Positions 15,878 to 26,273 of a stretch of 56,651 nt of DNA are shown here, piece by piece. Under the pieces are notes generated by a model, which made no database searches, had not been told where the DNA came from, and saw only the letters and a program-made list of their open reading frames with translations. A program made the position numbers and the translations under genes. How positions within the stretch are numbered: position 1 is the stretch's first letter; each line of letters starts with the position of its first letter. This stretch comes from a bacterium (GTDB lineage: Bacteria; Actinomycetota; Acidimicrobiia; Acidimicrobiales; Bin134). The stretch is taken from positions 211-56,861 of the forward strand of contig JAPPMA010000073.1 of the NCBI GenBank assembly GCA_028819295.1. Direction: 5' to 3'.

Positions 15878-16225
15878 AACTTCCTCCAAGACCGGGGTAC
15901 CGTCATCGTGGGGCCCGCCCTACAAGCGCCTCCCGTCTCCCGGCGTCTCCCCTACGCTACGGCCTTAGCCGGCGTCGTGACAAACATTGCCGCCAACATT
16001 GTCACAATTGCCACCTGAGCGACAATAGCAACTCTTTCAACATAAGCCCCTGACCTGCTAAAACCACCCAAACGCCCGTGCAAGAACCGGCACGAGGTGC
16101 TAAAGTCCCGGATTCCAGGCGAGGCGGTGCCGACTTGGTTGGGCAAGACAATAGGAACACTAGTTATCCACAGTTTATACACATTTGTGGATACTATATG
16201 TCATTTTTTTGGAGTTGCCAACAAA
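15878..16225. other. rpmH-dnaA intergenic region with DnaA boxes, part of oriC or dnaA control region
   Basis: This 348-bp gap holds an inverted repeat at 15977-16005, a tract at 16021-16160 with no gene, and three DnaA-box-like 9-mers: TTATCCACA at 16164-16172 (perfect), TTATACACA at 16175-16183 and TGTGGATAC at 16186-16194 (reverse orientation, one mismatch). An AT-rich stretch (ACTATATGTCATTTTTTT) follows directly. Such clusters upstream of dnaA serve as part of oriC or in dnaA autoregulation; which of the two cannot be decided from sequence alone. Confidence 0.75.
15954..15983 (-). promoter_or_regulatory. putative rpmH operon promoter
   Basis: On the minus strand TTGTCA (15978-15983) and TAGCGT (15954-15959) are separated by 18 nt, about 77 nt before the start. 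The -35 lies in one arm of an inverted repeat (GTGACAA at 15977-15983, TTGTCAC at 15999-16005). Confidence 0.5.
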
Positions 16226-17605
16226 ATGGTGTCTGCAACATTTCTCTGGTCTTCCTTCGAGAGCAGCATACGTGCTCAAATACCTGATGCTGTCTGGCAA
16301 TCCACATTCAACCCAGCAAGGGCAATGGCGCTCGAGGAAGATACCCTCGAAATAGTTGTTCCGAACACCATCATCAAAGATCGTCTTGAGGGTGAATATT
16401 TTGAAGTCTTGAGAAACGCTTTAGCTAGTTCGAATGCGGCCCACATAACTCTGAAGATCAGCACTGAGCAGAGTTCCAATGATGACGGCAACCATGTTTC
16501 CGTTGTTTCTCCACCTCCAGTCAAGCCACAAGCAACGAGCACGCCCTCAATGAGCCGAGCGACCACTGCTCTGCATCCAAACTACGTTTTTGACAAATTT
16601 GTAACAGGGCCGTCTAATCGATTTGCCTTGGCAGCTGCACTTTCCGTTGCTGAAACCCCTGGTAAATCCTACAATCCACTCTTTATCCACGGTCATGCTG
16701 GCCTTGGCAAAACGCATCTGCTGCAAGCCATTGGCCACTACGTCCAGAGTCACTACGTCGAAGATCAACGTCATCCAATCAAACGAATAGTTTATGTTTC
16801 TACCGAGACTTTTCTTAACCAATTTGTGGATGCAATCAGAACCAATACTCGGAGTGAGTTTAAGAAAATCTACCGAGATGTAGATGTCCTTCTTGTAGAT
16901 GACATTCAATTTCTTGAAGGTAAAGAAGGGCTTCAGGAAGAGTTTTTCCACACGTTCAACTCGCTTCATGAAGTAAACAAACAAATTGTTCTTACCAGTG
17001 ATCGATCTCCTGATGCGATACCTACACTCGAAGACCGTATGACAAGTCGATTCAAGATGGGATTATTAACTGACATCCAGCCTCCTGATCTTGAAACACG
17101 GTTGGCTATTCTTCGGAAAAAGGCAGAACAATCGAATGTAGTTCTGGAAGATGACGTACTCACATTTATCGCGAGCAACATTAAGGACAACATTCGAGAA
17201 CTAGAAGGAGCCCTCACTCGAGTTACTGCATACGCCAGCTTTAATGACAAAGCTCTTGACCTTGAACTCGCTCAACTCATTCTTCGAGATATCATGACTC
17301 GCCACGAGCCGCAGCCGGTCACAGCCGACGGAATCCTGAACGCGACTGCGGAGCTGTTCAGGTTCAGTGTGGATGAGATCGTGGGACCACGGCGACAGCG
17401 ACCTCTCGTGAAGGCACGCCAGATTTCCATGTACGTCTTTCGGGAATTGACCGAGTTAAGCTACCCGGACATCGCGCGTGTCTTCGGAGGTCGCGACCAC
17501 ACCACAGCGATACACGCGGTGCAGAAAATCACCAAGCAAATGGCTGAGCAACCGGAGACATTCAATCAGATAAACCAGCTTATACAGAAGATCAAGAATG
17601 CTTGA
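16226..17605 (+). CDS. dnaA: chromosomal replication initiator protein DnaA
   Basis: The ATG at 16226 has a TTTTGGAG ribosome site 11 nt upstream; the open frame from 16097 would run through the DnaA boxes. The 459 residues show domain I (SSFESSIRAQIPDAVWQSTF), a short linker, the AAA+ domain with Walker A GHAGLGKTH at about 156-164 and Walker B VLLVDDIQFLEG, and domain IV with the DnaA signature GGRDHTTAIHAVQKI near 423. Codons up to about 17330 are AT-rich, while domain IV is GC-rich like the rest of the window. Confidence 0.98.
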   Translation: MVSATFLWSSFESSIRAQIPDAVWQSTFNPARAMALEEDTLEIVVPNTIIKDRLEGEYFEVLRNALASSNAAHITLKISTEQSSNDDGNHVSVVSPPPVKPQATSTPSMSRATTALHPNYVFDKFVTGPSNRFALAAALSVAETPGKSYNPLFIHGHAGLGKTHLLQAIGHYVQSHYVEDQRHPIKRIVYVSTETFLNQFVDAIRTNTRSEFKKIYRDVDVLLVDDIQFLEGKEGLQEEFFHTFNSLHEVNKQIVLTSDRSPDAIPTLEDRMTSRFKMGLLTDIQPPDLETRLAILRKKAEQSNVVLEDDVLTFIASNIKDNIRELEGALTRVTAYASFNDKALDLELAQLILRDIMTRHEPQPVTADGILNATAELFRFSVDEIVGPRRQRPLVKARQISMYVFRELTELSYPDIARVFGGRDHTTAIHAVQKITKQMAEQPETFNQINQLIQKIKNA

Positions 17606-17847
17606 ACTCAAACGCTGGGGAACGCAATCGGAACAACGTGGGTATAGATTGCCCGCGACTGGGGACAACCACCAACTCCTCCACAAGGCACCGGCGCCCA
17701 CAGCGAGTAATGCACCCGCCTGGGGAAAGGAGAGACGGATAGTCATGTGCTCTGACCAGGGAAAATGGTATCTTTCCACATTTCCACCGGCCTACTGCTA
17801 CTAGCAGTAAATATATAAACTAATACAGGCAAGAAAGTGAGCAACCT
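17606..17847 (+). other. dnaA-dnaN intergenic region, possible oriC segment
   Basis: In 242 bp I see no perfect DnaA box, only TCCACA-containing relaxed matches (TCTTTCCACA at 17771, ATTTCCACC at 17780). There is a 15-bp palindrome ACTGCTACTAGCAGT (17794-17808) directly followed by an AT-rich tract (AAATATATAAACTAATAC). A TAAACT -10 hexamer at 17816-17821 could drive dnaN. The AT-rich tract would suit an unwinding element or promoter. Confidence 0.45.
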
Positions 17848-18942
17848 GTGAAATTCCGATGCGAGCGAGACATCCTTTTGGAAGCACTGACGGTAACGGG
17901 CAGAGCAGCGGGAACCCGAGGAGGGTTTCACCTTGTGCTCTCAGGAGTCCACCTGGCGCTGGAAGGCGACGAGCTCACCCTTACGGCAACTGACAGGGAG
18001 TTGACCATAGCTGTTCGGCTGACGGTGTCCGGTGCCGGAGACGGAGCCGCGGTGGTCACCTCTCGGTTGGCGTGCGATGTGGTTCGATCTCTGGATGCCG
18101 GGGCGGTGAATGTGACAGTGGATGATGAGGGCATCCATATCGATTCAGCCCGTTCTAAATTCTCATTGCAGACGATGGGAGCAGAGGACTTTCCACAAGT
18201 GGAGGCGCTGGAGGGTGATCCGGTGGTGCTTGAAGCAGATGGCTTGCTGACAGCCCTGCGTCAAGTGGTGAAAGCGGCATCGGCCGACGAGTCCCGTCCT
18301 GTTTTGACCGGTGTGCTGTTGTCAGCAGAGGATGAGGGGCTGCGGCTGGTGACAACTGATTCCTATCGGTTGGCTCTGTGCGACTTGCCCGGATTGGAGG
18401 TTCTCGGTTCCGACCAAACTGTTTTGGTTCCTTCACGGGCGCTAAACGAAGTGATTCGCCTGCTCACCGATGTGGAGCAGGTCAGTGTGAGGTTCAATGA
18501 CCGGGAGGCTTCTTTTGGCCTGGGGGCGATAACGGTGAGCACCAGGCTGATTGAGGGGGAGTTTCCCAGCTATCAAGGGTTGATTCCCACTCACCAGCCC
18601 AACCGCCTCACTGTCAACAGGGAGGGCTTCATCAACGCGGTACGCCGAGTTCGCCTGATGGCCCAGGATTCAACCCCGATTCGGATGGAGATGTCGACGG
18701 CTGGTTTGGAGTTGTCGGCAACAACCCAGGATGTCGGCGAGGCGACCGAGCAGTTGGATGCCGTCTTTGAGGGTGAAGACCTCACCGTGGCCTTCAACCC
18801 CGAATACCTGCTCGATGGGGCCGAGGCAGCGCCCGGCGAGGAGATCGTGCTGAACACGGTGGACGCCCTGAAACCAGCGGTGATTCGCACACCGGAAACC
18901 GAGCAATTCCTGTACTTGCTCATGCCTGTTCGCATCAACTGA
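17848..18942 (+). CDS. dnaN: DNA polymerase III sliding clamp, beta subunit
   Basis: A 364-residue clamp with three tandem clamp folds, recognisable from MKFRCERDILLEALTVTGRA, the second domain SADESRPVLTGVLLSAEDEG and the conserved C-terminus QFLYLLMPVR. GTG at 17848 is the start; only a weak ribosome site is visible. It tethers the replicative polymerase to DNA. recF begins 7 nt after the stop, so the two are co-transcribed. Confidence 0.98.
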   Translation: MKFRCERDILLEALTVTGRAAGTRGGFHLVLSGVHLALEGDELTLTATDRELTIAVRLTVSGAGDGAAVVTSRLACDVVRSLDAGAVNVTVDDEGIHIDSARSKFSLQTMGAEDFPQVEALEGDPVVLEADGLLTALRQVVKAASADESRPVLTGVLLSAEDEGLRLVTTDSYRLALCDLPGLEVLGSDQTVLVPSRALNEVIRLLTDVEQVSVRFNDREASFGLGAITVSTRLIEGEFPSYQGLIPTHQPNRLTVNREGFINAVRRVRLMAQDSTPIRMEMSTAGLELSATTQDVGEATEQLDAVFEGEDLTVAFNPEYLLDGAEAAPGEEIVLNTVDALKPAVIRTPETEQFLYLLMPVRIN

Positions 18943-18949
18943 GCGGGAT

Positions 18950-20035
18950 GTGCGGCTTCGGCACCTCTGGTTGGCGAATTTTCGCAGCTATTCCCATCTC
19001 GAGCTGGAGCTGCCCGCGGGAACCAGCCTGTTCGTGGGGTCCAACGGCGAGGGCAAGAGCAATCTCTTGGAGGCTGTTTATTACCTGACCACGATGTCGT
19101 CGTTTCGAGTCACGGCCGTCGACTCGCTGATCCGAGCCGGCACAGACGTCTCTGAGGCGGTGGTGAGGGGCGAACTCGTCGCCGGCCAGCGGGAACTCCT
19201 GTTGGAGGCAGCACTGCGGGCCACGGGCCGCTGTCGGTTGCAGGTTAACCGCCAAAGGGTGCGCCGCCGGGAGCTGCTGGGCCTGGTGCCCGTGTCCATT
19301 TTCGTGCCCGATGACTTGGTGCTGGTGAAGGGCGGACCGGGGGAACGCCGTCGATTTGTCGACCATGCACTTGGTCAGATTGACCCCCGACTGGATGCGA
19401 CCAGGGCCGATGTGGAAAGCATCTTGCGTCAGCGGAACGCCCTGCTGCGCCGTGCAGGAGGCCGGATTGACTCGGAGACGGCGGTCACGTTGGACGTGTG
19501 GGATGAGAAGCTTGCCAACGCAGGCGAGCAGCTGGCGAGCGCTCGGCGGCATTTGGTGGCAAGCCTCGAGCCCAAGGCGGCGGCGGCGTATGAAGAGATA
19601 GCGGTTGATTCGACACCCGTGAAGTTGTCTTATGAGTCGTCTTGGCCACCGGGTGAGCTGGGCGAGGCCTTGGGACGGGTCCGACGGGAAGACCTCCGCC
19701 GAGGAGCAAGCACCGTGGGTCCTCACCGCGACGATGTGTCGGTTGTTCTTGCCGGACGGCCGGCTCGCACTCATGCCTCCCAGGGCGAGCAGCGGTCGCT
19801 GGCGCTGGCGCTGCGCTTGGCCGTACACCGGGAGCTGGCAGATGTGACTGGCCAGTCTCCCCTGCTGCTGCTGGACGACGTGTTCTCGGAGTTGGACCCG
19901 GAGCGCTCAAAGGGGGTCTTGGAGGCGCTGCGGTCTGAGCAGACGCTTCTGACCACGGCTGGCACGCTCCCCTCCGGCATCAACTACAACGCTCGATTTC
20001 GGGTAGCGGACGGTCGAATCATCCGAGAGGCGTGA
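18950..20035 (+). CDS. recF: DNA replication and repair protein RecF
   Basis: A 361-residue SMC-like ATPase with Walker A GSNGEGKSNLLEAVYYL near the N-terminus, the ABC-type signature region ASQGEQRSLALALRLAV and Walker B LLLLDDVFSELDPERS. It acts in gap repair and in loading RecA through RecFOR. The GTG start follows dnaN by 7 nt. The position between dnaN and gyrB is the conserved one. Confidence 0.97.
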   Translation: MRLRHLWLANFRSYSHLELELPAGTSLFVGSNGEGKSNLLEAVYYLTTMSSFRVTAVDSLIRAGTDVSEAVVRGELVAGQRELLLEAALRATGRCRLQVNRQRVRRRELLGLVPVSIFVPDDLVLVKGGPGERRRFVDHALGQIDPRLDATRADVESILRQRNALLRRAGGRIDSETAVTLDVWDEKLANAGEQLASARRHLVASLEPKAAAAYEEIAVDSTPVKLSYESSWPPGELGEALGRVRREDLRRGASTVGPHRDDVSVVLAGRPARTHASQGEQRSLALALRLAVHRELADVTGQSPLLLLDDVFSELDPERSKGVLEALRSEQTLLTTAGTLPSGINYNARFRVADGRIIREA

Positions 20036-20051
20036 CGGTTGCGGCCGTGGA

Positions 20052-20390
20052 ATGGGGCAGACTGGGGCGATGGGGTGGGAACCCTTGCCCAACCGGTCGG
20101 GACCGAGGCAGCTGAGCGAAGCTCTAGACAAGGTGGCATCTCAGCTGAAAGCGCCGCGGCCCCAAGTGCTGAAGAGGGTCTTCGCCGCTTGGGACGAGTT
20201 GGTGGGCTCTGTGATGGCGGCTCATTCGTCACCGGTGCGACTGGTGGACAAAGAGCTGGTCGTAGCGGTGGACGACCCTGTATGGGCGACCGAGATGAGG
20301 TTCTTCAGCGCAGAGCTGATTGATCGGATCAACGCGGCGGCGGAAGAAGAAGCCGTCACGAGCTTGAAGGTTCGAGTGCGCCCTCGGTAA
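20052..20390 (+). CDS. DUF721 (DciA-like) protein
   Basis: A 112-residue protein with the DUF721 core (VLKRVFAAWDELVGSVMAAH, then ELVVAVDDPVWATEMRFF and LIDRIN). The family includes DciA, the ancestral replicative-helicase loader factor; its members occur between recF and gyrB in actinobacteria. The start could be ATG 20052 or ATG 20070, neither with a convincing ribosome site. Confidence 0.85.
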   Translation: MGQTGAMGWEPLPNRSGPRQLSEALDKVASQLKAPRPQVLKRVFAAWDELVGSVMAAHSSPVRLVDKELVVAVDDPVWATEMRFFSAELIDRINAAAEEEAVTSLKVRVRPR

Positions 20391-20448
20391 TTCGTGACGG
20401 AAGCCGATTACCGCGTCTCCGGTGAGTCAATCTGACATCGGGAACTGG

Positions 20449-22554
<2,106 letters not shown>

Positions 22555-22569
22555 GCGACTGGGAGACCC

Positions 22570-25038
22570 GTGTCCGACGAGCCTGACATCCTGCCGGAGC
22601 CTGGGGAGACACCGGCGGGCGCAGTCCAGGACATCGACATACAAACCGAGATGGAGCAGTCCTTTCTGGACTACGCCATGTCGGTCATCACCGCTCGTGC
22701 GCTCCCCGATGTGCGCGATGGGCTGAAGCCGGTCCACCGCCGCATCCTGTGGGGGATGTACGACCAGGGCACCCGGCCCAATCGGCCGTATGTGAAGTGC
22801 GCCCGGGTGGTGGGCGATGTTATGGGGAAGTACCACCCCCACGGAGACCAGGCCATTTACGATGCTCTGGTTCGGCTGGGGCAGGCCTTTTCGCTGCGGC
22901 ATCCGCTGATCGATCCCCATGGGAACTTCGGTTCTCCCAACGATCCGCCGGCGGCCATGAGATACACGGAGTGCCGCCTCGACGAGTTGGCCATGAGGCT
23001 GTTGGACGGCATTGACGAGCAGACCGTCGATTTCTCCGACAACTTCGACTCCACCGAGCAGGAGCCGGTGGTATTGCCGTCGCGGTTCCCGAACCTTCTG
23101 GTGAATGGCAGCCAGGGCATAGCGGTGGGCATGGCCACCAACATCCCGCCCCACAACCTCGGAGAAGTGATCGATGCCGTCATCCACCTGCTGGAGAACC
23201 CCGAGGCTGCCAACGAGAGCCTGATGGAATTCGTGAAGGGCCCGGATTTCCCCACACGGGGCCTCATCATGGGATACCAGGGCATTCGAGACGCCTACGC
23301 CACCGGCCAGGGCGCCATCAAGGTGCGAGCCGCTGCGGAGATCGTGGAGAGCGGTTCCAGCACCAGGATCGTGGTCACTGAGATTCCCTATCAGACCAGC
23401 GCGGAGACCATCGAGGAAAAGGTGGCCGATTTGGTGAACCGGCGAGTGATCGACGGAATTCGCCAGATACACAACGAGTCGGCCAAGGGCCAGACCAGGC
23501 TGGTATTCGAGTTGAAGCGGGACGCTCCCGCGTTGGTGGTGCTCAACAACCTCTACAAGCACTCCCCGTTGCAATCCAATTTCCCCGTGAACATGGTGGC
23601 GCTCGTCGACGGTGTGCCCCGGACCATGACGCTGCGCGACTGCTTGGCCGCCTACGCCGCCCACCAGCAAGAAGTGGTGCGGCGCCGGACCGAGTTCCGC
23701 TTGGACGAGGCTCGCCGCCGAGAGCACATCTTGGAGGGATTGGTGCGGGCGGTGGACAGGATCGACGAGATCATTGCCGCCATTCGAGCGTCGGAGAACC
23801 GGGCAGCAGCCCGGGCCACCCTGATGGGCGAGCAATTCGAGTTCAGCGAGATCCAGGCCAACCACATCCTGGATCTGCCCCTGGGCCGGCTCACTCAGCT
23901 CGGTCGCCAAGAACTGGGCGACGAGCTCGCTGAGAAGCGAGCACTCATCGTTGAGTTGGAAGCCATCTTGGCCGACGAGGCCAAACTTCGAGCCGTCATT
24001 CGAGAAGAGCTCTTGGAAGTGCGAGAGGCCTATGCCACTGACCGGCGGACCCGGATCGTGGCTGACGAGGGCGACATCGACATCGAAGCGCTGATCGACG
24101 ACGAGGACTTGATGTTCAGCCTGAGCGCGGCCGGGTACGCCAAGACCGTGACCCCCGATGAATTCAAGATCCAGGGGAGGGGGGGCAAGGGAGTCATCGG
24201 CGCCAACCTGAAGGACGGTGACTACATCGCCACGCTGATCCACACCACTGCTCACGCCTACCTGATGTTCTTCACCAACATGGGCAGGGTTTACCGCATC
24301 AAGGCCCATGAAGTGCCCCGAACCAGTCGCACGGCCCGGGGCATGGCCATTGTCAACCTGCTCCAGCTGGCGCCCGAGGAGACCGTTTCCGCGGTGATTG
24401 ACACCCGGGATTACGAGACGATGCGGTACCTGCTCTTCGTCACCCGGCGGGGAGTGGTGAAGCGAACCCGGTTCTTGGAGTACGACAAGACCCGCTCCCG
24501 GGGGCTCATCGCCATCAACCTCCGGGAAGGCGACGAGCTGGTGCGGGTGCTGCCCACCAGCGGGGCTGACGATATTTGCCTGGTGAGCGCGTCGGGCAAG
24601 CTCATGCGGTTCGAGGAGACCGAGGTGCGGGCCATGGGACGGAACGCAGCCGGCGTGTGGGGCATGAGACTGCAAGGCGACGATGTGGTGGTGGCGGCCA
24701 GCGCGGTGCAGCCCGGCGACGAGATGCTGCTGGTCACCGACCAGGGGTTCGGCAAGCGCACACCGCTGGATGAGTTCCGGGCCAAGCATCGGGGTGGCAT
24801 GGGCATGCGGGCCATGAAGATGATGGACGGCCGGGGCACGGTGATCGCGGCGCGGGTGGTGGCCCCGACCGATGAGGTGTTCGTGGTGGCCTCCAACGGG
24901 GTGACAATCCGAATACCGGTTTCATCGGTTTCGTTGATGGGACGCGAGGCCGCGGGGGTGCGGGTGATGAGCTTGGCCGAAGACCATCTGGTGGCCGCGG
25001 TCGCCCCCGTTCTTTCCAGTGCAGAAGACGAGGAGTAG
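22570..25038 (+). CDS. gyrA: DNA gyrase subunit A
   Basis: An 822-residue protein from GTG 22570, with GGGAGA just upstream and 15 nt after gyrB. The catalytic Tyr lies in the AAMRYTECRL motif. The quinolone-site helix reads YHPHGDQAIYDALVRL, with Gln94 where E. coli has Ser83. The C-terminal beta-pinwheel contains the GyrA box QGRGGKG, required for wrapping DNA and thus for negative supercoiling, so this is GyrA and not ParC. Confidence 0.98.
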   Translation: MSDEPDILPEPGETPAGAVQDIDIQTEMEQSFLDYAMSVITARALPDVRDGLKPVHRRILWGMYDQGTRPNRPYVKCARVVGDVMGKYHPHGDQAIYDALVRLGQAFSLRHPLIDPHGNFGSPNDPPAAMRYTECRLDELAMRLLDGIDEQTVDFSDNFDSTEQEPVVLPSRFPNLLVNGSQGIAVGMATNIPPHNLGEVIDAVIHLLENPEAANESLMEFVKGPDFPTRGLIMGYQGIRDAYATGQGAIKVRAAAEIVESGSSTRIVVTEIPYQTSAETIEEKVADLVNRRVIDGIRQIHNESAKGQTRLVFELKRDAPALVVLNNLYKHSPLQSNFPVNMVALVDGVPRTMTLRDCLAAYAAHQQEVVRRRTEFRLDEARRREHILEGLVRAVDRIDEIIAAIRASENRAAARATLMGEQFEFSEIQANHILDLPLGRLTQLGRQELGDELAEKRALIVELEAILADEAKLRAVIREELLEVREAYATDRRTRIVADEGDIDIEALIDDEDLMFSLSAAGYAKTVTPDEFKIQGRGGKGVIGANLKDGDYIATLIHTTAHAYLMFFTNMGRVYRIKAHEVPRTSRTARGMAIVNLLQLAPEETVSAVIDTRDYETMRYLLFVTRRGVVKRTRFLEYDKTRSRGLIAINLREGDELVRVLPTSGADDICLVSASGKLMRFEETEVRAMGRNAAGVWGMRLQGDDVVVAASAVQPGDEMLLVTDQGFGKRTPLDEFRAKHRGGMGMRAMKMMDGRGTVIAARVVAPTDEVFVVASNGVTIRIPVSSVSLMGREAAGVRVMSLAEDHLVAAVAPVLSSAEDEE

Positions 25039-25086
25039 CCTTCCTCAAGCGAAACTTCCCCCTCCACATGGCGACGGAGCAGCGAA

Positions 25087-25455
25087 ATGGACGAGCGGGG
25101 ATCGATCTCGCTTTTGGGCGTGGGAATCTTGGCGGTCATCGGGATGGCCGCGGTGCTGTTGGGTGATCTCGGGGCCGAAGCGGTTCGTCGCGCCCGGGCG
25201 ACAGCGGTTGCAGATGTGGTTGCGATGGCCGCGGCCGTCGATCCGCTTACAGCCTCGAAGGTGGCCGCGGCCAACCGGGCAACGCTGGTTTCGTCGCTGA
25301 AAGAGGGCTTCCAAACCGAGGTTGTCGTGCGCAGGGACGGGACCACGGCAACAGCCAGAGCGGAGTTCCGCCCCCTTGGGTGGTGGCGGTGCCAATCACT
25401 TCCGACCAGCGATCCCGTACACTTCGGGGCGTGTCCATTGACCCCGGTCGGGTGA
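25087..25455 (+). CDS. TadE-like small membrane protein
   Basis: A 122-residue protein from ATG 25087, with GGAG 7 nt upstream. It opens with DERGSISLLGVGILAVIGMA, a pseudopilin-like E-R-G-S entry and membrane helix, followed by AVRRARATAVADVVAMAAAV, the small-residue amphipathic helix of TadE/TadG-type proteins. The last 30 residues look unrelated. It lies between gyrA and the DUF3566 gene. A link to the Tad genes at the left edge of the window is possible but not shown. Confidence 0.6.
   Translation: MDERGSISLLGVGILAVIGMAAVLLGDLGAEAVRRARATAVADVVAMAAAVDPLTASKVAAANRATLVSSLKEGFQTEVVVRRDGTTATARAEFRPLGWWRCQSLPTSDPVHFGACPLTPVG
25418..25423 (+). promoter_or_regulatory. -10 box TACACT, 7 nt before GTG 25431
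   Basis: A TANNNT hexamer at leaderless spacing. It supports GTG 25431 as the DUF3566 start and a promoter inside the preceding gene. Confidence 0.5.
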
Positions 25456-25961
25456 GCGACCCTCCTGTTGCGCCGCCGAGCCAGGCAGTGGCGCGCCAAC
25501 CGGTGAAGGTCACCCCGAGGGAGTATCGCCGGGCCGTGCGATTGCAGGCTCGCAAGGTGCGCCGAGTGGTCCGGCACATTGAGCCCTGGTCGGTGTTGAA
25601 GATCTCGTTGATCTTCTACCTGTGCCTGTGGGTGATCGTGATGTTGGCCGCCGTGATGCTGTGGAGCATCGCGGTGGGATCGGGCACTGTGGACGACACC
25701 GAGTCGTTCATCGAGGAGCTGTTCGCGTTGCAGGAGTTCAAGTTCAACGCCAGCCAGATATTCCGCGGCTTTGCCATCGGCGGGTTGGTGCTGGTGGTGG
25801 CGGGCACGTTCTTCAACGTGCTGCTGTGCGTGCTCTTCAACCTCATCAGCGATCTGACCGGGGGGATGAGGGTCACGGTCATCGAGGAGGAGTCAGCCCG
25901 CCAGCGCCCTCGGACGCGCCCTCGGCGATTTCGTTGGCCTGCCTGGAATCCTCGCAAGTAG
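25431..25961 (+). CDS. DUF3566 transmembrane protein
   Basis: A 176-residue protein. A Pro-rich basic N-terminus (TPREYRRAVRLQARKVRRVV) is followed by the DUF3566 core HIEPWSVLKISLIFYL, a membrane helix (YLCLWVIVMLAAVMLWSIAV) and a second one near the C-terminus before NLISDLTGGMRVTV. DUF3566 genes follow gyrA throughout the actinobacteria (Rv0007 in M. tuberculosis); the function is unsettled. GTG 25431 is favoured by the leaderless -10 box; GTG 25452, overlapping the previous stop, is an alternative. Confidence 0.88.
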   Translation: MSIDPGRVSDPPVAPPSQAVARQPVKVTPREYRRAVRLQARKVRRVVRHIEPWSVLKISLIFYLCLWVIVMLAAVMLWSIAVGSGTVDDTESFIEELFALQEFKFNASQIFRGFAIGGLVLVVAGTFFNVLLCVLFNLISDLTGGMRVTVIEEESARQRPRTRPRRFRWPAWNPRK

Positions 25962-25983
25962 GCTCTTCACTCGGTTTGGCTTT

Positions 25984-26057
<74 letters not shown>

Positions 26058-26107
26058 CGCTGTTCTGGCCAATCGGCCCGGTTGCATCTCTGGTGGGGAG
26101 GGTTACG

Positions 26108-26254
26108 ATGGAAGCCGTGAAGATTCTGCGGAGAGCGTTGGTTGCTCTGGCAGGGGCGGCCGCTATTGCGACTATTCTGCGTGCTCGGGGCACCGGGGGC
26201 GTACCGCCTCAGTCGGGCGGTTGGCGCCAGATCAGCGGAACCAGCAAGTTCTGA
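26108..26254 (+). CDS. 48-residue putative membrane peptide downstream of tRNA-Ile
   Basis: ATG 26108 has a good GGGAGGG ribosome site 5 nt upstream. The peptide starts MEAVKILRRALVALAGAAAI, one short hydrophobic helix, then a polar tail with GGWRQISGTS. Its size and place, just after gyrA, DUF3566 and tRNA-Ile, recall the DLW-39 family of tiny actinobacterial proteins, but the DLW signature is not present. No function can be stated. Confidence 0.5.
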   Translation: MEAVKILRRALVALAGAAAIATILRARGTGGVPPQSGGWRQISGTSKF

Positions 26255-26273
26255 TCTGCGTTAGCAGAACTGC

